A DNA stretch of 64,000 bases, from the NCBI GenBank assembly GCA_003225175.1, contig QIBA01000033.1:1-64000 (forward strand), written 5' to 3'. Below the pieces are notes generated by a model. That model ran no database searches and had not been told where the DNA came from. It saw only the letters and a list, made by a program, of their open reading frames with translations. The stretch's first letter is position 1. Every line of letters begins with the position of its first letter. Below, in pieces: positions 17,500-25,745 of this stretch. Made by a program: the position numbers and the translations under genes. Source of the DNA: Acidobacteriota bacterium. Its GTDB lineage: Bacteria > Acidobacteriota > Terriglobia > Terriglobales > Acidobacteriaceae.

Positions 17500-18366
17500 T
17501 CAGCCGATCAGTTTTTTCAGGGCGTCGGCATAGGCAACCGGCAGATCTTGCACCGCAATGCTGGTGAGCGATTTGTAGAGCGTCAGGAGTTCGGGCTGCT
17601 CCTTCAGCACGTCGAGATGTTTGCGCAAGGTGGCAATGTCTCCGCGGCGCAGAGGCCCGCTGAATGCTTCCTGGGGAGTACCGAGAAGGCAGTTCTCGAT
17701 CGTCTGGCGAACGATCGGTCCCATCAATTGGCGCGACTTACGTCCATCGAAACCCGCGAGTTTTCCAACTTGCTGAGCGGCAGCTATTAAAGCCACCAAG
17801 GCAGGAGACGAAAAGAATCCGAACAGGTGATAAACAGGCTTCAGCTCGGTTGGAACGCGAAACGGCTTCCCTCCAAGAGTGCGAATGATCGCGCTGGCCG
17901 CAACCAGACCGTCGCGGTCGCCTTCCAGCCCGAATGGCACTCCGTTCAATTCCGGATTGGAACCGTACACAAATGTCATTAACGGATGCGCCGAGGCGAC
18001 ACTTGCGCCCACTTCCCTGAGCGGAGCCAGGGCATCGCACCCGAGAGCGCCGCTGCAATGAATCGCGATCTTGCGCTTCCAGTCGCGACCCACGGCGATC
18101 CGGCTGGCAACTTCCGAGATGGCATCATCCGGCACACATATCCAAGTTGTTGTGGTGGCGAATTGCGCATCGCGGAGAGTGATCACATGCGCGCCGACTC
18201 GCTTGGCGAGCTTGCGCGCACGCGAGATGGACTGCGCGTTGTCGCGAGAAACAATCGCGGCAACACGGTGCCCGCTGCGACGGAAAGCTATAGCCAAGGC
18301 AGTTGCCAGAGTTCCGGCGCCGATGATCGTCGTATCGATGGACCGGTTGCGCTTGGCGGCTGTCAT
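17500..18366 (-). CDS. Rossmann-fold DUF2520-type protein
   Basis: 288 residues. The N-terminus has a dinucleotide-binding pattern (TTIIGAGTLATALAIAFRRSGH, residues 12-33). A second conserved piece, IHCSGALGCDAL and SAHPLMTF, is typical of the NADP-reductase-like half. The C-terminal half (GFFSSPALVALIAAAQQVGKLAGFD and GPLRRGDIATLRKHLDVL) matches the DUF2520 all-helical domain as I remember it. It is annotated elsewhere as a putative ketopantoate-reductase-like or short-chain oxidoreductase, but the reaction is unknown. It ends 8 bases from the permease's convergent stop. Confidence 0.85.
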   Translation of the reverse strand: MTAAKRNRSIDTTIIGAGTLATALAIAFRRSGHRVAAIVSRDNAQSISRARKLAKRVGAHVITLRDAQFATTTTWICVPDDAISEVASRIAVGRDWKRKIAIHCSGALGCDALAPLREVGASVASAHPLMTFVYGSNPELNGVPFGLEGDRDGLVAASAIIRTLGGKPFRVPTELKPVYHLFGFFSSPALVALIAAAQQVGKLAGFDGRKSRQLMGPIVRQTIENCLLGTPQEAFSGPLRRGDIATLRKHLDVLKEQPELLTLYKSLTSIAVQDLPVAYADALKKLIG

Positions 18367-18379
18367 GAGATGGTGAGAG

Positions 18380-19003
18380 ATGTTGATTCGCGACAGAATG
18401 TTAACCTATCGCTTCATGCCTAACAGTCGGACGCACGCAAAGAGCAAGCTAGTCCATTTTCCTCAACCGAAGTACGCCAAAATTCTGTCTCGCAAAATTG
18501 GATATCGAGGCAAGGTATACACGGTAGTCGCAGATAAAGTTCGCGAACCCGAGGGAGTTGTCGCCTTGCGAGAGATCATTCGCCATCACGGGTCGGTGGT
18601 TGTGTTGGCAGTCGACGATTCCGCATCCGAGCCGCGGGTGCTCCTCGAACGTCAGTATCGTTATGCGGCGGACGATTATCTATGGGAGTTGCCGGCCGGC
18701 CATATCGATCCAGGAGAGAAGCCGGCAGCGGCAGCGAAACGAGAGCTGCTGGAAGAGACGGGACTTACCGCAAAACACTGGAAACGAGCACTGAAGTTTT
18801 ACGTCAGCCCAGGCATATTAGACGAGACGATGGAAATCTATCTGGCCACCGATCTGACCCAAGGAAAGGCTCAGCTGGAAGATGATGAGCGCATCCAAAC
18901 GAAGTTCTTCCCGCTGCCGGCCGCACTGAAGATGGCGCAAAACGGAACCATCCGAGACGCCAAGACGCTCGCATCACTATTCTGGTTGGATTCAGCGCTT
19001 TAG
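18380..19003 (+). CDS. NUDIX hydrolase, ADP-ribose pyrophosphatase-like
   Basis: Up to 207 residues; the ATG at 18416 is an equally plausible start, because conservation seems to begin around KYAKILSRKIGYRGKVYTVVADKV. The NUDIX box is complete: G-x5-E-x7-REU-x-EE-x-GU as GHIDPGEKPAAAAKRELLEE followed by TGL. Upstream VLLERQYRYAADDYLWELPAG is characteristic of ADP-ribose pyrophosphatases (NudF/YqkG type). It would hydrolyse ADP-ribose or a related nucleoside diphosphate. It is divergent from the DUF2520 gene with only 13 bases between starts. Confidence 0.9.
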   Translation: MLIRDRMLTYRFMPNSRTHAKSKLVHFPQPKYAKILSRKIGYRGKVYTVVADKVREPEGVVALREIIRHHGSVVVLAVDDSASEPRVLLERQYRYAADDYLWELPAGHIDPGEKPAAAAKRELLEETGLTAKHWKRALKFYVSPGILDETMEIYLATDLTQGKAQLEDDERIQTKFFPLPAALKMAQNGTIRDAKTLASLFWLDSAL

Positions 19004-19073
19004 CACCCATCAATCAAGCTGGCGTTTAGTTTTTTCGGATGACTCCGAAGCGCCATCGAGCATGTTTACTGCT

Positions 19074-19102
19074 TTGACAACATTGTTACGTTGTTGGATA
19101 AT
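19074..19102 (+). promoter_or_regulatory. Sigma-70 promoter of the cold-shock gene
   Basis: TTGACA (19074-19079), a 17-base spacer and GATAAT (19097-19102). The predicted transcript starts near 19109, giving a 5' leader of about 160 nt before the csp start codon. Confidence 0.75.
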
Positions 19103-19270
19103 TCTAAGTAACCAGTAACCTCACTAGGACCCCAAGAATTACCCCTCGCGCCGTTCCCCTGCTCACTTCGGGCGTGTGAAGTAAGTCTCCTTGTGCAGTC
19201 CCCAAGGGTGGTCTGGAAGTTCGGGTCCCGGCACCTGCTGTTCGGCCCCAGAAGGAAAAATAGGAAAAGT

Positions 19271-19486
19271 ATGCAAGCGACGCGAATTAAAGGCACTGTG
19301 AAGTGGTTTAACAATGCTAAGGGTTTTGGATTCATTGGTCAGGAAAGTGGACCAGATGTATTTGTCCACTACAGCGCCGTCAAGTCCGAGGGCTATAAGA
19401 GCCTGCAGGAAGGCGATCAGGTCGAATTTGAGATCGTGCAGGGTCAAAAGGGCCCCCAAGCCGACAATGTGACCAAGCTGAACTAG
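19271..19486 (+). CDS. cspA: Cold-shock domain protein (CspA family)
   Basis: 71 residues, a single cold-shock domain. RNP1 is KGFGFI and RNP2 is VFVHY, preceded by GTVKWFNNA; the C-terminus [15 protein letters not shown] is standard. The start was set at the ATG preceded by an aggaaaag purine tract, because the upstream in-frame codons belong to the leader. Such proteins bind single-stranded RNA/DNA and act as RNA chaperones. The roughly 160-nt leader is about the length of the temperature-responsive cspA leader of E. coli. A strong terminator follows, so the gene is a single transcription unit. Confidence 0.95.
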   Translation: MQATRIKGTVKWFNNAKGFGFIGQESGPDVFVHYSAVKSEGYKSLQEGDQVEFEIVQGQKGPQADNVTKLN

Positions 19487-19506
19487 CGAGGTCGAAAGTT
19501 ATCCAG

Positions 19507-19535
19507 AACCCAGCCGAAATGGCTGGGTTTTTTAT
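19507..19535 (+). terminator. Rho-independent terminator of csp
   Basis: A perfect 9-bp stem (aacccagcc / ggctgggtt) with loop gaaat and a following tttttta run. Confidence 0.9.
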
Positions 19536-19576
19536 TTGCCGTAAGGCCAAGGAATTTAGAATTACGACGCACCTCC

Positions 19577-21331
19577 ATGGAAAATCGCAACATCGCTGCT
19601 GTGTTCTATGAAACCGCCGACCTGATGGAGATTCGCGGCGATGATCCATTTCGCATTCGCTCCTATCGCCGTGCGGCTGAAGCTGTGGAAGGACTACCCA
19701 CGCGCGTAGCCGACATTGCTGCAGACACAAAGAAGCTGCTTGAGATCCCGGGCATAGGCAAGAGTATGGCCGGAAACATTCAGCAACTTCTAAAAGAAGG
19801 CAATTTCCCTCTTCACGCCGAGCTGCTCCAGAAATATCGACCTTCCATGTTGGAGCTTTTGAAAATCCAGGGACTCGGCCCTAAGACGATCGCTTTGATC
19901 TGGGACGCATACCAAGTGTGTGACGTCGACGGTATAGAGAAGCTGGGTCGTGAAGGAAAAATCCGAGAACTTCCGCGCATGGGAGAGAAGCATGAGCAGA
20001 GAATCCTCAGGGGCATCGAGGAGTATCGCCGCATCTCCGGACGCTTTCTTCTTGACGCGGCTGAACGCACAGCACAGAAGATCAAAGAGTTTCTCGCGGA
20101 AATGCCCGGCATTGAGAAGATCACCGCGGCTGGTTCCCTGCGTCGAGGACGAGAGACCGTCGGAGATCTCGACATTCTGATAACGGGCCCATGTTGTGCC
20201 GATGAGCATCTGGAGCCGTTGCTCGATCGAATCCTAACCTTCCCCGGGATCAGCGAAGTGCTTGCCAAGGGTGGGAACAAGGTGAGCTTCCGGTTGCGTG
20301 GAGGAATGCAGGTAGACGTTCGCACCTTAAAGCCTGAGTCCTTCGGTGCAGCACTGCAGTACTTCACTGGATCGAAGAGTCACAATGTGTCAATCCGCCA
20401 GCGCGCATTAAAGATGGGCTATTCGTTGAGTGAGTACGCGCTTACACGAGTTGCAGACGGCACTCACGTCGCTAGCGCAACCGAAGAGGAAGTCTATGCT
20501 GCGTTGAAGCTCGATTACATTCCTCCGGAGCTCCGCGAAAATCAAGGTGAAATCGAGGCAGCTGAGAAGCACCTGCTTCCGCACCTGATTGAGCTCCCGG
20601 ATATTCGTGGCGACGTGCATATGCACACCCTCGAAACCGACGGCCGCTGCACGATCGAAGAGATGGCCGGTGCGGCCCGCGAGCGCGGCTACGAGTACAT
20701 GGCCATCACTGACCACTCGAAGAATCTGGCGTTTGCCAACGGACTCGACGACAAGCGGGCGGTGGAGCATATCCGCAAAATTCGCGAGGCCAATAAACAC
20801 AGCGACGGTATCAAGATATTCGCTGGAATTGAAGTAGACATTCTGGCTGACGGGCAACTCGATCTCTCCGGTGATGTGCTTGGCGAAATGGATCTCGTGA
20901 TTGCGAGTATCCATTCGCATTTCCAGCAGGAACCACAGCAGATGACAGATCGCTTGTTACGCGCGATTACCAGCGGGCACATTTCTATCCTCGGCCATCC
21001 CACTGGGCGTATTCTGTTGCGACGCGAGGGTTACGATTTCGATTTTGACGCGATCTTAAGAGCTGCCGCGACTCACAATGTAGCGATGGAACTCAATGCA
21101 TATCCCGATCGTCTGGATTTATCTGATCGTCACCTGAAGATGGCGAAAGGACGCGGCGTGAAGATCGTCATCAACACTGATTCGCACCACACGTTGCATC
21201 TCGAGAAGATGCGATTTGGGATCATACAGGCCCGTCGCGCGTGGCTTACCAGCGAGGATGTGCTAAACACACTCCCTGTCAGGCAGTTTGCCGAAGCCAT
21301 GACACGGCATTCGCGTACAGCCGTCGCATGA
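19577..21331 (+). CDS. polX: PolX-type DNA polymerase/3'-5' exonuclease (Pol X + PHP)
   Basis: 584 residues. N-terminal helix-hairpin-helix elements (LLEIPGIGKSMAGNI at 54-68 and LLKIQGLGPKTIALI) precede the X-family nucleotidyltransferase core GSLRRGRETVGDLDIL. Catalytic aspartates are Asp197 and Asp199, and a third is at Asp247 (MQVDVRT). The C-terminal PHP metal-phosphoesterase domain starts at about 343 with DVHMHT (His348, His350) and has ITDHS (Asp379-His380), GIEVDIL, IASIHSH and TDSHH. Bacterial PolX enzymes fill small gaps in base-excision repair and have PHP-dependent exonuclease activity. All key residues are present. Confidence 0.93.
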   Translation: MENRNIAAVFYETADLMEIRGDDPFRIRSYRRAAEAVEGLPTRVADIAADTKKLLEIPGIGKSMAGNIQQLLKEGNFPLHAELLQKYRPSMLELLKIQGLGPKTIALIWDAYQVCDVDGIEKLGREGKIRELPRMGEKHEQRILRGIEEYRRISGRFLLDAAERTAQKIKEFLAEMPGIEKITAAGSLRRGRETVGDLDILITGPCCADEHLEPLLDRILTFPGISEVLAKGGNKVSFRLRGGMQVDVRTLKPESFGAALQYFTGSKSHNVSIRQRALKMGYSLSEYALTRVADGTHVASATEEEVYAALKLDYIPPELRENQGEIEAAEKHLLPHLIELPDIRGDVHMHTLETDGRCTIEEMAGAARERGYEYMAITDHSKNLAFANGLDDKRAVEHIRKIREANKHSDGIKIFAGIEVDILADGQLDLSGDVLGEMDLVIASIHSHFQQEPQQMTDRLLRAITSGHISILGHPTGRILLRREGYDFDFDAILRAAATHNVAMELNAYPDRLDLSDRHLKMAKGRGVKIVINTDSHHTLHLEKMRFGIIQARRAWLTSEDVLNTLPVRQFAEAMTRHSRTAVA

Positions 21332-21378
21332 AAGCCAAAATCGGCATCTTAGGATGAGAGTTGCTCGAAGGAGGAAGC

Positions 21379-22068
21379 ATGGCGAGCCCAACTAGTCCGA
21401 AAATGAAGAAGGCGGAGGCGACACGGTTCGACGCCGGCCACGTGCCCATGAGCGAAGAACTGGACAGTGCACGCTGGAGTCTTCCCCCGATTGTCCCAGT
21501 GGTCATCGCCGCAGTTGTGCTGGCCATTATTGTAGGCGTGTATCTCCTCTCTTCGAGAAATCCACCAACTTCAACCGGTTCGGCAATTCGAGTAGTTGCC
21601 CTACCTCTGCACATTGAATCTAAAGGTTCGATTGCTCCGGGACAGGAAGGCACCTTGGATCAAAATGTCGAGAAACGAGACTCAGTCCTGGTCAACATTG
21701 CAATCGATGTGAAGAACGCCATCGGAAAGCCGATGTACATCAAAAACATTGAGGGCAAGCTCGTAGCCGAAAAAGGAGAGTTTAACGACAGCGCCGCTCC
21801 GGCATCGGATTATGAGCGCATTGTTCAGGCCTATCCTCAGCTGGCTATCCCCGACGCAAAGCCTCTGCAGTCGGAATCTAGGATTGACGCACAGGCCGAT
21901 CAGCAGGGAGTAGTCGTCTTCAGCTTTCCGCTAGCACGCGAAGATTGGGATAAACGGAAGTCGCTTCAGGCAACGGTTAACTTTTACGATCACGCACCCC
22001 TCGTGATCGATGCCACGCAGATAGCGGCAGCTCAGGAAACAACGCTTCCAACGAGAGTCATGAAATAA
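21379..22068 (+). CDS. Membrane-anchored hypothetical protein
   Basis: 229 residues from the ATG at 21379, which has an excellent ribosome binding site (gaaggagg). A cytoplasmic N-terminus of about 35 residues leads to one membrane helix (VPVVIAAVVLAIIVGVYLL). An extracytoplasmic beta-sandwich-like domain follows with VLVNIAIDVKNAIGKPMYIKNIEGKL and VVVFSFPLAREDWDKRKSLQATVNFYD, the look of a periplasmic DUF with an FG-type fold. No catalytic motif is seen. It lies between polX and the sortase pair. The function is unknown. Confidence 0.75.
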   Translation: MASPTSPKMKKAEATRFDAGHVPMSEELDSARWSLPPIVPVVIAAVVLAIIVGVYLLSSRNPPTSTGSAIRVVALPLHIESKGSIAPGQEGTLDQNVEKRDSVLVNIAIDVKNAIGKPMYIKNIEGKLVAEKGEFNDSAAPASDYERIVQAYPQLAIPDAKPLQSESRIDAQADQQGVVVFSFPLAREDWDKRKSLQATVNFYDHAPLVIDATQIAAAQETTLPTRVMK

Positions 22069-22357
22069 GATTCTGGTACGTCGGCCTACATTTTTTCTGG
22101 TTCAGAGCTGCTTCTTTGGGGGCAAATTCAGTTCGTACGCAACTTGGGCTATGAAATTGCATAGGGACTGTACGGTCGAGTGTGGTACTCGGCTGGAGCA
22201 ATCATAGTACTCAAGCAGTAACTAGCTGATTCCGGGAGCTTTGTCCGGCTCAGATGCTTTTTCCGAGTCGCACGACGCGTTCGGAATTTGCCTGACAAAA
22301 AATGGAATCGCGATTCTCATTTGTAGTAACTAAGTAATTAAGTATTTTCACCGCGCC

Positions 22358-22693
22358 ATGAAGAATGCTCGTGCCTTCATACTTTTTTTGTTACTCGCCA
22401 TTGCTGCGCCATTTGCGGCGCATTATCGTGCCTGGTCTCTGACTGCGTCTCAAGGAAGGCCGGTTACCGTATGCGGGCCAGTCCAAACTTCCGGGGGGAA
22501 TTTTACTTCCATCGAGTCACAGCGAAAGCTCGCCTCCAGTGCTATTGCTCAAGGTCGCGCCAACTCACAATCAAATGAATCTCTCGACCTACCCGCAGGG
22601 AGCAGCTCTCTGCCGCTGCTCTCAGTAATCGGTTTCGGAATCTTTTTGGGCGGCCTCATTTCAGCGCTGCGCACTCGTCCAGCTCACAAGTAG
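22358..22693 (+). CDS. Small sortase-substrate-like surface protein
   Basis: 111 residues. A signal peptide (residues 1-22) and a short Ser/Gln/Asn-rich middle are followed by a cell-wall-sorting-like C-terminus: LPAGS (78-82), a hydrophobic span (85-104, PLLSVIGFGIFLGGLISAL) and a basic tail RTRPAHK. LPxxG/S, then a hydrophobic segment, then a charged tail is how sortase substrates are built. The adjacent downstream gene encodes a sortase, which supports this reading. In a diderm the acceptor is not the thick wall of Gram-positives, so the anchoring target is unknown. Confidence 0.65.
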   Translation: MKNARAFILFLLLAIAAPFAAHYRAWSLTASQGRPVTVCGPVQTSGGNFTSIESQRKLASSAIAQGRANSQSNESLDLPAGSSSLPLLSVIGFGIFLGGLISALRTRPAHK

Positions 22694-22733
22694 AGCTTTC
22701 CCACGTTTAAATCCGGGCATCCAACCTACGGGG

Positions 22734-23450
22734 TTGGCTCATTCGCTAGCTGCTATGGAAAGTATGAACCAAAAAGGGGCCGGCAACTCTCAGCTGCATG
22801 TTGAATGGCACAAGCTTCTACGACGCACGCGCGAAGGGGCTATTAAGCAGAGAGTGTCTGGTGCATTGATTGTGCTGGGTGCCGTTCTGCTTGGATACGT
22901 AGGATCCGAGTATGCGGCCATGTACCGGGAGCAGCAGGCACTACACCGGCAATGGCTGGAGCAACAGAGCTCTTCCCTTGCAGGTGCCCTGTGCCCCGTT
23001 TCCAGGCACGATGGATTGACGCGTGTCTCGATTCCCAAAATCGATCTCGATGTCATCGTGGTCGAGGGAACCAATCACAAAGCCCTGCGGCTAGGTCCGG
23101 GCCATCTCAAAGGCACTCCGTCTCCTGGGGAAGCCGGCAATTCTGTGATCTCCGCTCACCGCGACACTTTCTTTCGTCACATCTATGAGCTCAAGGACGG
23201 TGATCAAATTCAGGTGCGGCGAGATGGGCATACTTACACGTTCCAGGTAACCGGCAAGAAAATCGTGATGCCGAATGACGTGTCGGTGCTGAAGAAGACG
23301 TCCGATGCGCGCCTCACCTTGATTACCTGCTATCCCATTTATTACATCGGCCCAGCTCCGAAACGGCTCGTAGTTTTCTCGAAGCTGATTAATACCTCAA
23401 AAGCCAGTGAGCGCGCACAAACGACTCCCAGGACGCGCCACCACTCGTAG
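22734..23450 (+). CDS. Class D-like sortase (transpeptidase)
   Basis: 238 residues from a TTG; ATGs at 22755 and 22764 are possible starts. An N-terminal membrane helix (about 43-62, GALIVLGAVLLGYVGSEYAA) anchors the enzyme outside the cytoplasm. The sortase core has ISAHRDTFFRHIYEL with catalytic His142, LTLITCYPI with Cys199, and APKRLVVFS with Arg211, the complete His-Cys-Arg triad. It would cleave a sorting signal and attach the protein to an amine acceptor. The only candidate substrate nearby is the small LPAGS protein 40 bases upstream; the two look co-transcribed. Confidence 0.9.
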   Translation: MAHSLAAMESMNQKGAGNSQLHVEWHKLLRRTREGAIKQRVSGALIVLGAVLLGYVGSEYAAMYREQQALHRQWLEQQSSSLAGALCPVSRHDGLTRVSIPKIDLDVIVVEGTNHKALRLGPGHLKGTPSPGEAGNSVISAHRDTFFRHIYELKDGDQIQVRRDGHTYTFQVTGKKIVMPNDVSVLKKTSDARLTLITCYPIYYIGPAPKRLVVFSKLINTSKASERAQTTPRTRHHS

Positions 23451-23486
23451 CCATTCCTCAGCAGTAAGAGCAGCTAGAATCGTCTT

Positions 23487-24551
23487 GTGCATACCTGTGA
23501 TGTTGTCATCGCCGGCGCCGGAATCATCGGCCTATCTGTTGCTATAGAACTTCGACGCGCAGGCGCGACAGTCGCGGTTCTGGACCGTGGTGAACCGGGT
23601 CGCGAGGCCTCCAGCGCAGCGGCTGGAATGCTCGTCGTCGACGATCCGGAAACCGATCCCAAATTGAAACCCCTGACGCGGCTCAGTGCGTCAATATATC
23701 CCGCATTCGTCGAGGAACTGGAACTCCGCTCAGGAATAAAGGTCGAACTTGAGAACCGTGGCACGCTATATATCGGCCGGAGTGACGAGGATTTGTCATC
23801 TCACCCGCTCTCCACTACCGAGCTGCAGAGTCTTGAGCCTGGATTGGCCGATCTCCCGCGAGTCTGTTTCCTGCAAGAGCAGACCGTCAATCCTCTGCTT
23901 CTGCTGCAGGCAGCGCTGGTGGCGGCAAAGAGGATGGGCGTAGTGGTTCATCATGAAGCCTTGGTGGAACGGGTGAGCGTTGCGGCAACATGCGACTTGG
24001 AAGTAAGAACCAGTGCTGGTCCTTATGCTGCTGCGACGTTCGTAAATTGCGCAGGCGCCTGGGCAGCTGACATCAAGGGGGTTGCCGTTCCTTCGCATCC
24101 GGTCAAGGGACAAATGTTGACTGTGATTCCGGCCGACAGCAATTTGCGCCATGTTGTGCGCTCCCGCGAAGTTTATTTGCTTCCCAGAAGGACTGGCCGA
24201 ATCCTGATTGGTGCGAGTGTCCAGCAAGCAGGATTCGACAAAACGGTAGAGCCGGACGTCATCCAACAACTGCATCAGGCAGCGTCAAATCTCGTACCAT
24301 CGCTGGGAGAGGCAAAGATGATTGAAGCCTGGGCGGGACTGCGGCCGGGCTCTCCTGACGGGCTTCCTATTATTGGCCCCGGATCTTTGCCCGGCACATA
24401 TGTAGCGACCGGGCATTTCCGAAATGGGATTCTCCTGGCCCCAATTACTGCCGCCGTTATCTCTGAGTTGATTCAGGGACGCCAGAGCCGGATCGACCTG
24501 CTTCCATTCTCGCCTTCTCGATTTGTCGGCAATCGAGCTTTGGCCGGATAG
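23487..24551 (+). CDS. thiO: FAD-dependent glycine oxidase-like protein
   Basis: 354 residues from a GTG start. The N-terminus is the FAD Rossmann motif DVVIAGAGIIGLSVAIELRRAGATVAVLD, followed by REASSAAAGML, typical of the DAO/ThiO group. Near the C-terminus AWAGLRPGSPDGLPIIGP and YVATGHFRNGILLAPITA form the second FAD/substrate wall. The best match is glycine oxidase ThiO, which makes iminoglycine for thiamine thiazole, but no thi genes are nearby in this window. Another D-amino-acid oxidase is therefore possible. Confidence 0.82.
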   Translation: MHTCDVVIAGAGIIGLSVAIELRRAGATVAVLDRGEPGREASSAAAGMLVVDDPETDPKLKPLTRLSASIYPAFVEELELRSGIKVELENRGTLYIGRSDEDLSSHPLSTTELQSLEPGLADLPRVCFLQEQTVNPLLLLQAALVAAKRMGVVVHHEALVERVSVAATCDLEVRTSAGPYAAATFVNCAGAWAADIKGVAVPSHPVKGQMLTVIPADSNLRHVVRSREVYLLPRRTGRILIGASVQQAGFDKTVEPDVIQQLHQAASNLVPSLGEAKMIEAWAGLRPGSPDGLPIIGPGSLPGTYVATGHFRNGILLAPITAAVISELIQGRQSRIDLLPFSPSRFVGNRALAG

Positions 24552-24555
24552 TCAG

Positions 24556-25533
24556 TCAGGCAGCGAAGTCCGCAGTAACAGCGGTTGGAAATAGTTCCCG
24601 CAGTTCCGTTGCACTGGCCGACACTTTGAACAGCTCTTGCGCACTCTGCGCCACGCGCATCTTGTATGGCTGCTCGCCAGTCATCAGGTCGCCGTTAATA
24701 TGCTGGTCGAGTGAACGTCGCACGACTTCAAACAACAAGGTTACTCCTGGCGAGAAGCGCGCCCATCGCCGATCGTAAAAAGTTGTGTAGAAACGGCGCC
24801 AGTCACCATCGCGAAAGGTGACGAGGGCGGCAGCAAGAGTGCTGCCATGCTCCAGGGCGAACACTTCGCAACGCGCTCCTTCCTCACTACAGATCGCCAC
24901 CATGAAGTCGGCACGCAGCGGATCATGGAAGAGTTCGTCAGAGCTCGATTGGGCCGTGCGAGTTCGGTAAATACCTGACACGATCCGGGAGTTACCCGAG
25001 TACTGACTGATGCGCAGACCCATACGCTCCAACTTGCGCAGACGACTGAACGCCCGCGGGTGATATCGAACGAGTTGTTCCGATGTGATCTGCGATCTAT
25101 GCAAACGCGGTGCCCTGCTGAAGAAGCTCTTTGGGAGATTCTCCCAACCGGGCATTTCTGGACGGCAGATCGCAGTGATCGACAATGGCAGACCAATGGA
25201 TGCTACTTTCTGCCACGCTGCCCAGAGCGATGCGGGATCACCGATTGCCAGATAGTCACGATAATCAAAGAGAGCTTCCCCTGCAAAACTCAGGAGGCGG
25301 GAGCCCTTCTGGATGACCAAAGGGAGAATCGCCGCACCGTTGTCATCCTCCGCAACGATGAAGTGAGGCTCTTCACGTTCGCCAAAGATTTTTGCCGCAA
25401 GAAAACTCCATCGATAACTTTGAAACAAACTCAAATTCGGACTCATGAGCGAGTCCCACATCGGTCTGAGCGTCTCGATTTCCGCGACGGTACGGGCCAC
25501 GCGCAACTTCAGCAAGAACAATTTCTCCGGCAA
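24556..25533 (-). CDS. CelD/BcsL-type GNAT acetyltransferase
   Basis: 325 residues. The central block (IVSGIYRTRTAQSSS and FMVAICSEEGARCEVFALEHGSTLAAALVTFRDGDWRRFYTTFYDRRWARFSPGVTLLFEVV) is the GNAT-fold 'Acetyltransf_6' signature seen in CelD/BcsL and FemAB-like proteins. The N-terminal half (MWDSLMSPNLSLFQSYRW) carries the other typical stretch. The role in this family is usually N-acylation in polysaccharide, cellulose or sphingoid-like pathways. I see no pathway neighbours, so the substrate is open. It ends 4 bases from the convergent thiO stop. Confidence 0.83.
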   Translation of the reverse strand: MPEKLFLLKLRVARTVAEIETLRPMWDSLMSPNLSLFQSYRWSFLAAKIFGEREEPHFIVAEDDNGAAILPLVIQKGSRLLSFAGEALFDYRDYLAIGDPASLWAAWQKVASIGLPLSITAICRPEMPGWENLPKSFFSRAPRLHRSQITSEQLVRYHPRAFSRLRKLERMGLRISQYSGNSRIVSGIYRTRTAQSSSDELFHDPLRADFMVAICSEEGARCEVFALEHGSTLAAALVTFRDGDWRRFYTTFYDRRWARFSPGVTLLFEVVRRSLDQHINGDLMTGEQPYKMRVAQSAQELFKVSASATELRELFPTAVTADFAA

Positions 25534-25717
25534 TCTTTGTGATGAAGACGTTGGACGGTCTGGGCGATGAACTGGATTAGACGCGCTGAGTTACACATGA
25601 GGATGTAACCTGAGTAGCTCGAAACCAACGGGTGATACTTGCCCGCTGAAGGCACACTTCGCTCCGGTGGCAAACCCTGGAAGCTAATCCCTGCTAACTG
25701 TTACAATGCTAATTGAA

Positions 25718-25736
25718 ATTGAAATTCATTTTCAAT
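25718..25736 (+). promoter_or_regulatory. Putative Fur box
   Basis: The 19-bp near-palindrome ATTGAAATT-C-ATTTTCAAT has 8 of 9 paired positions. Its core TGAAATTCATTTTCA is close to the Fur 7-1-7 motif TGATAATNATTATCA. It lies 9 bases before the first gene of an iron operon, where a repressor would block initiation. Confidence 0.6.
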
Positions 25737-25745
25737 ACCTAACCG

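Noticed and set aside
22069-22357. Possible riboswitch upstream of the sortase substrate
   Set aside because: Several small stems (for example cgagt/actcg) are present, but I could not match the c-di-GMP or other class consensus.
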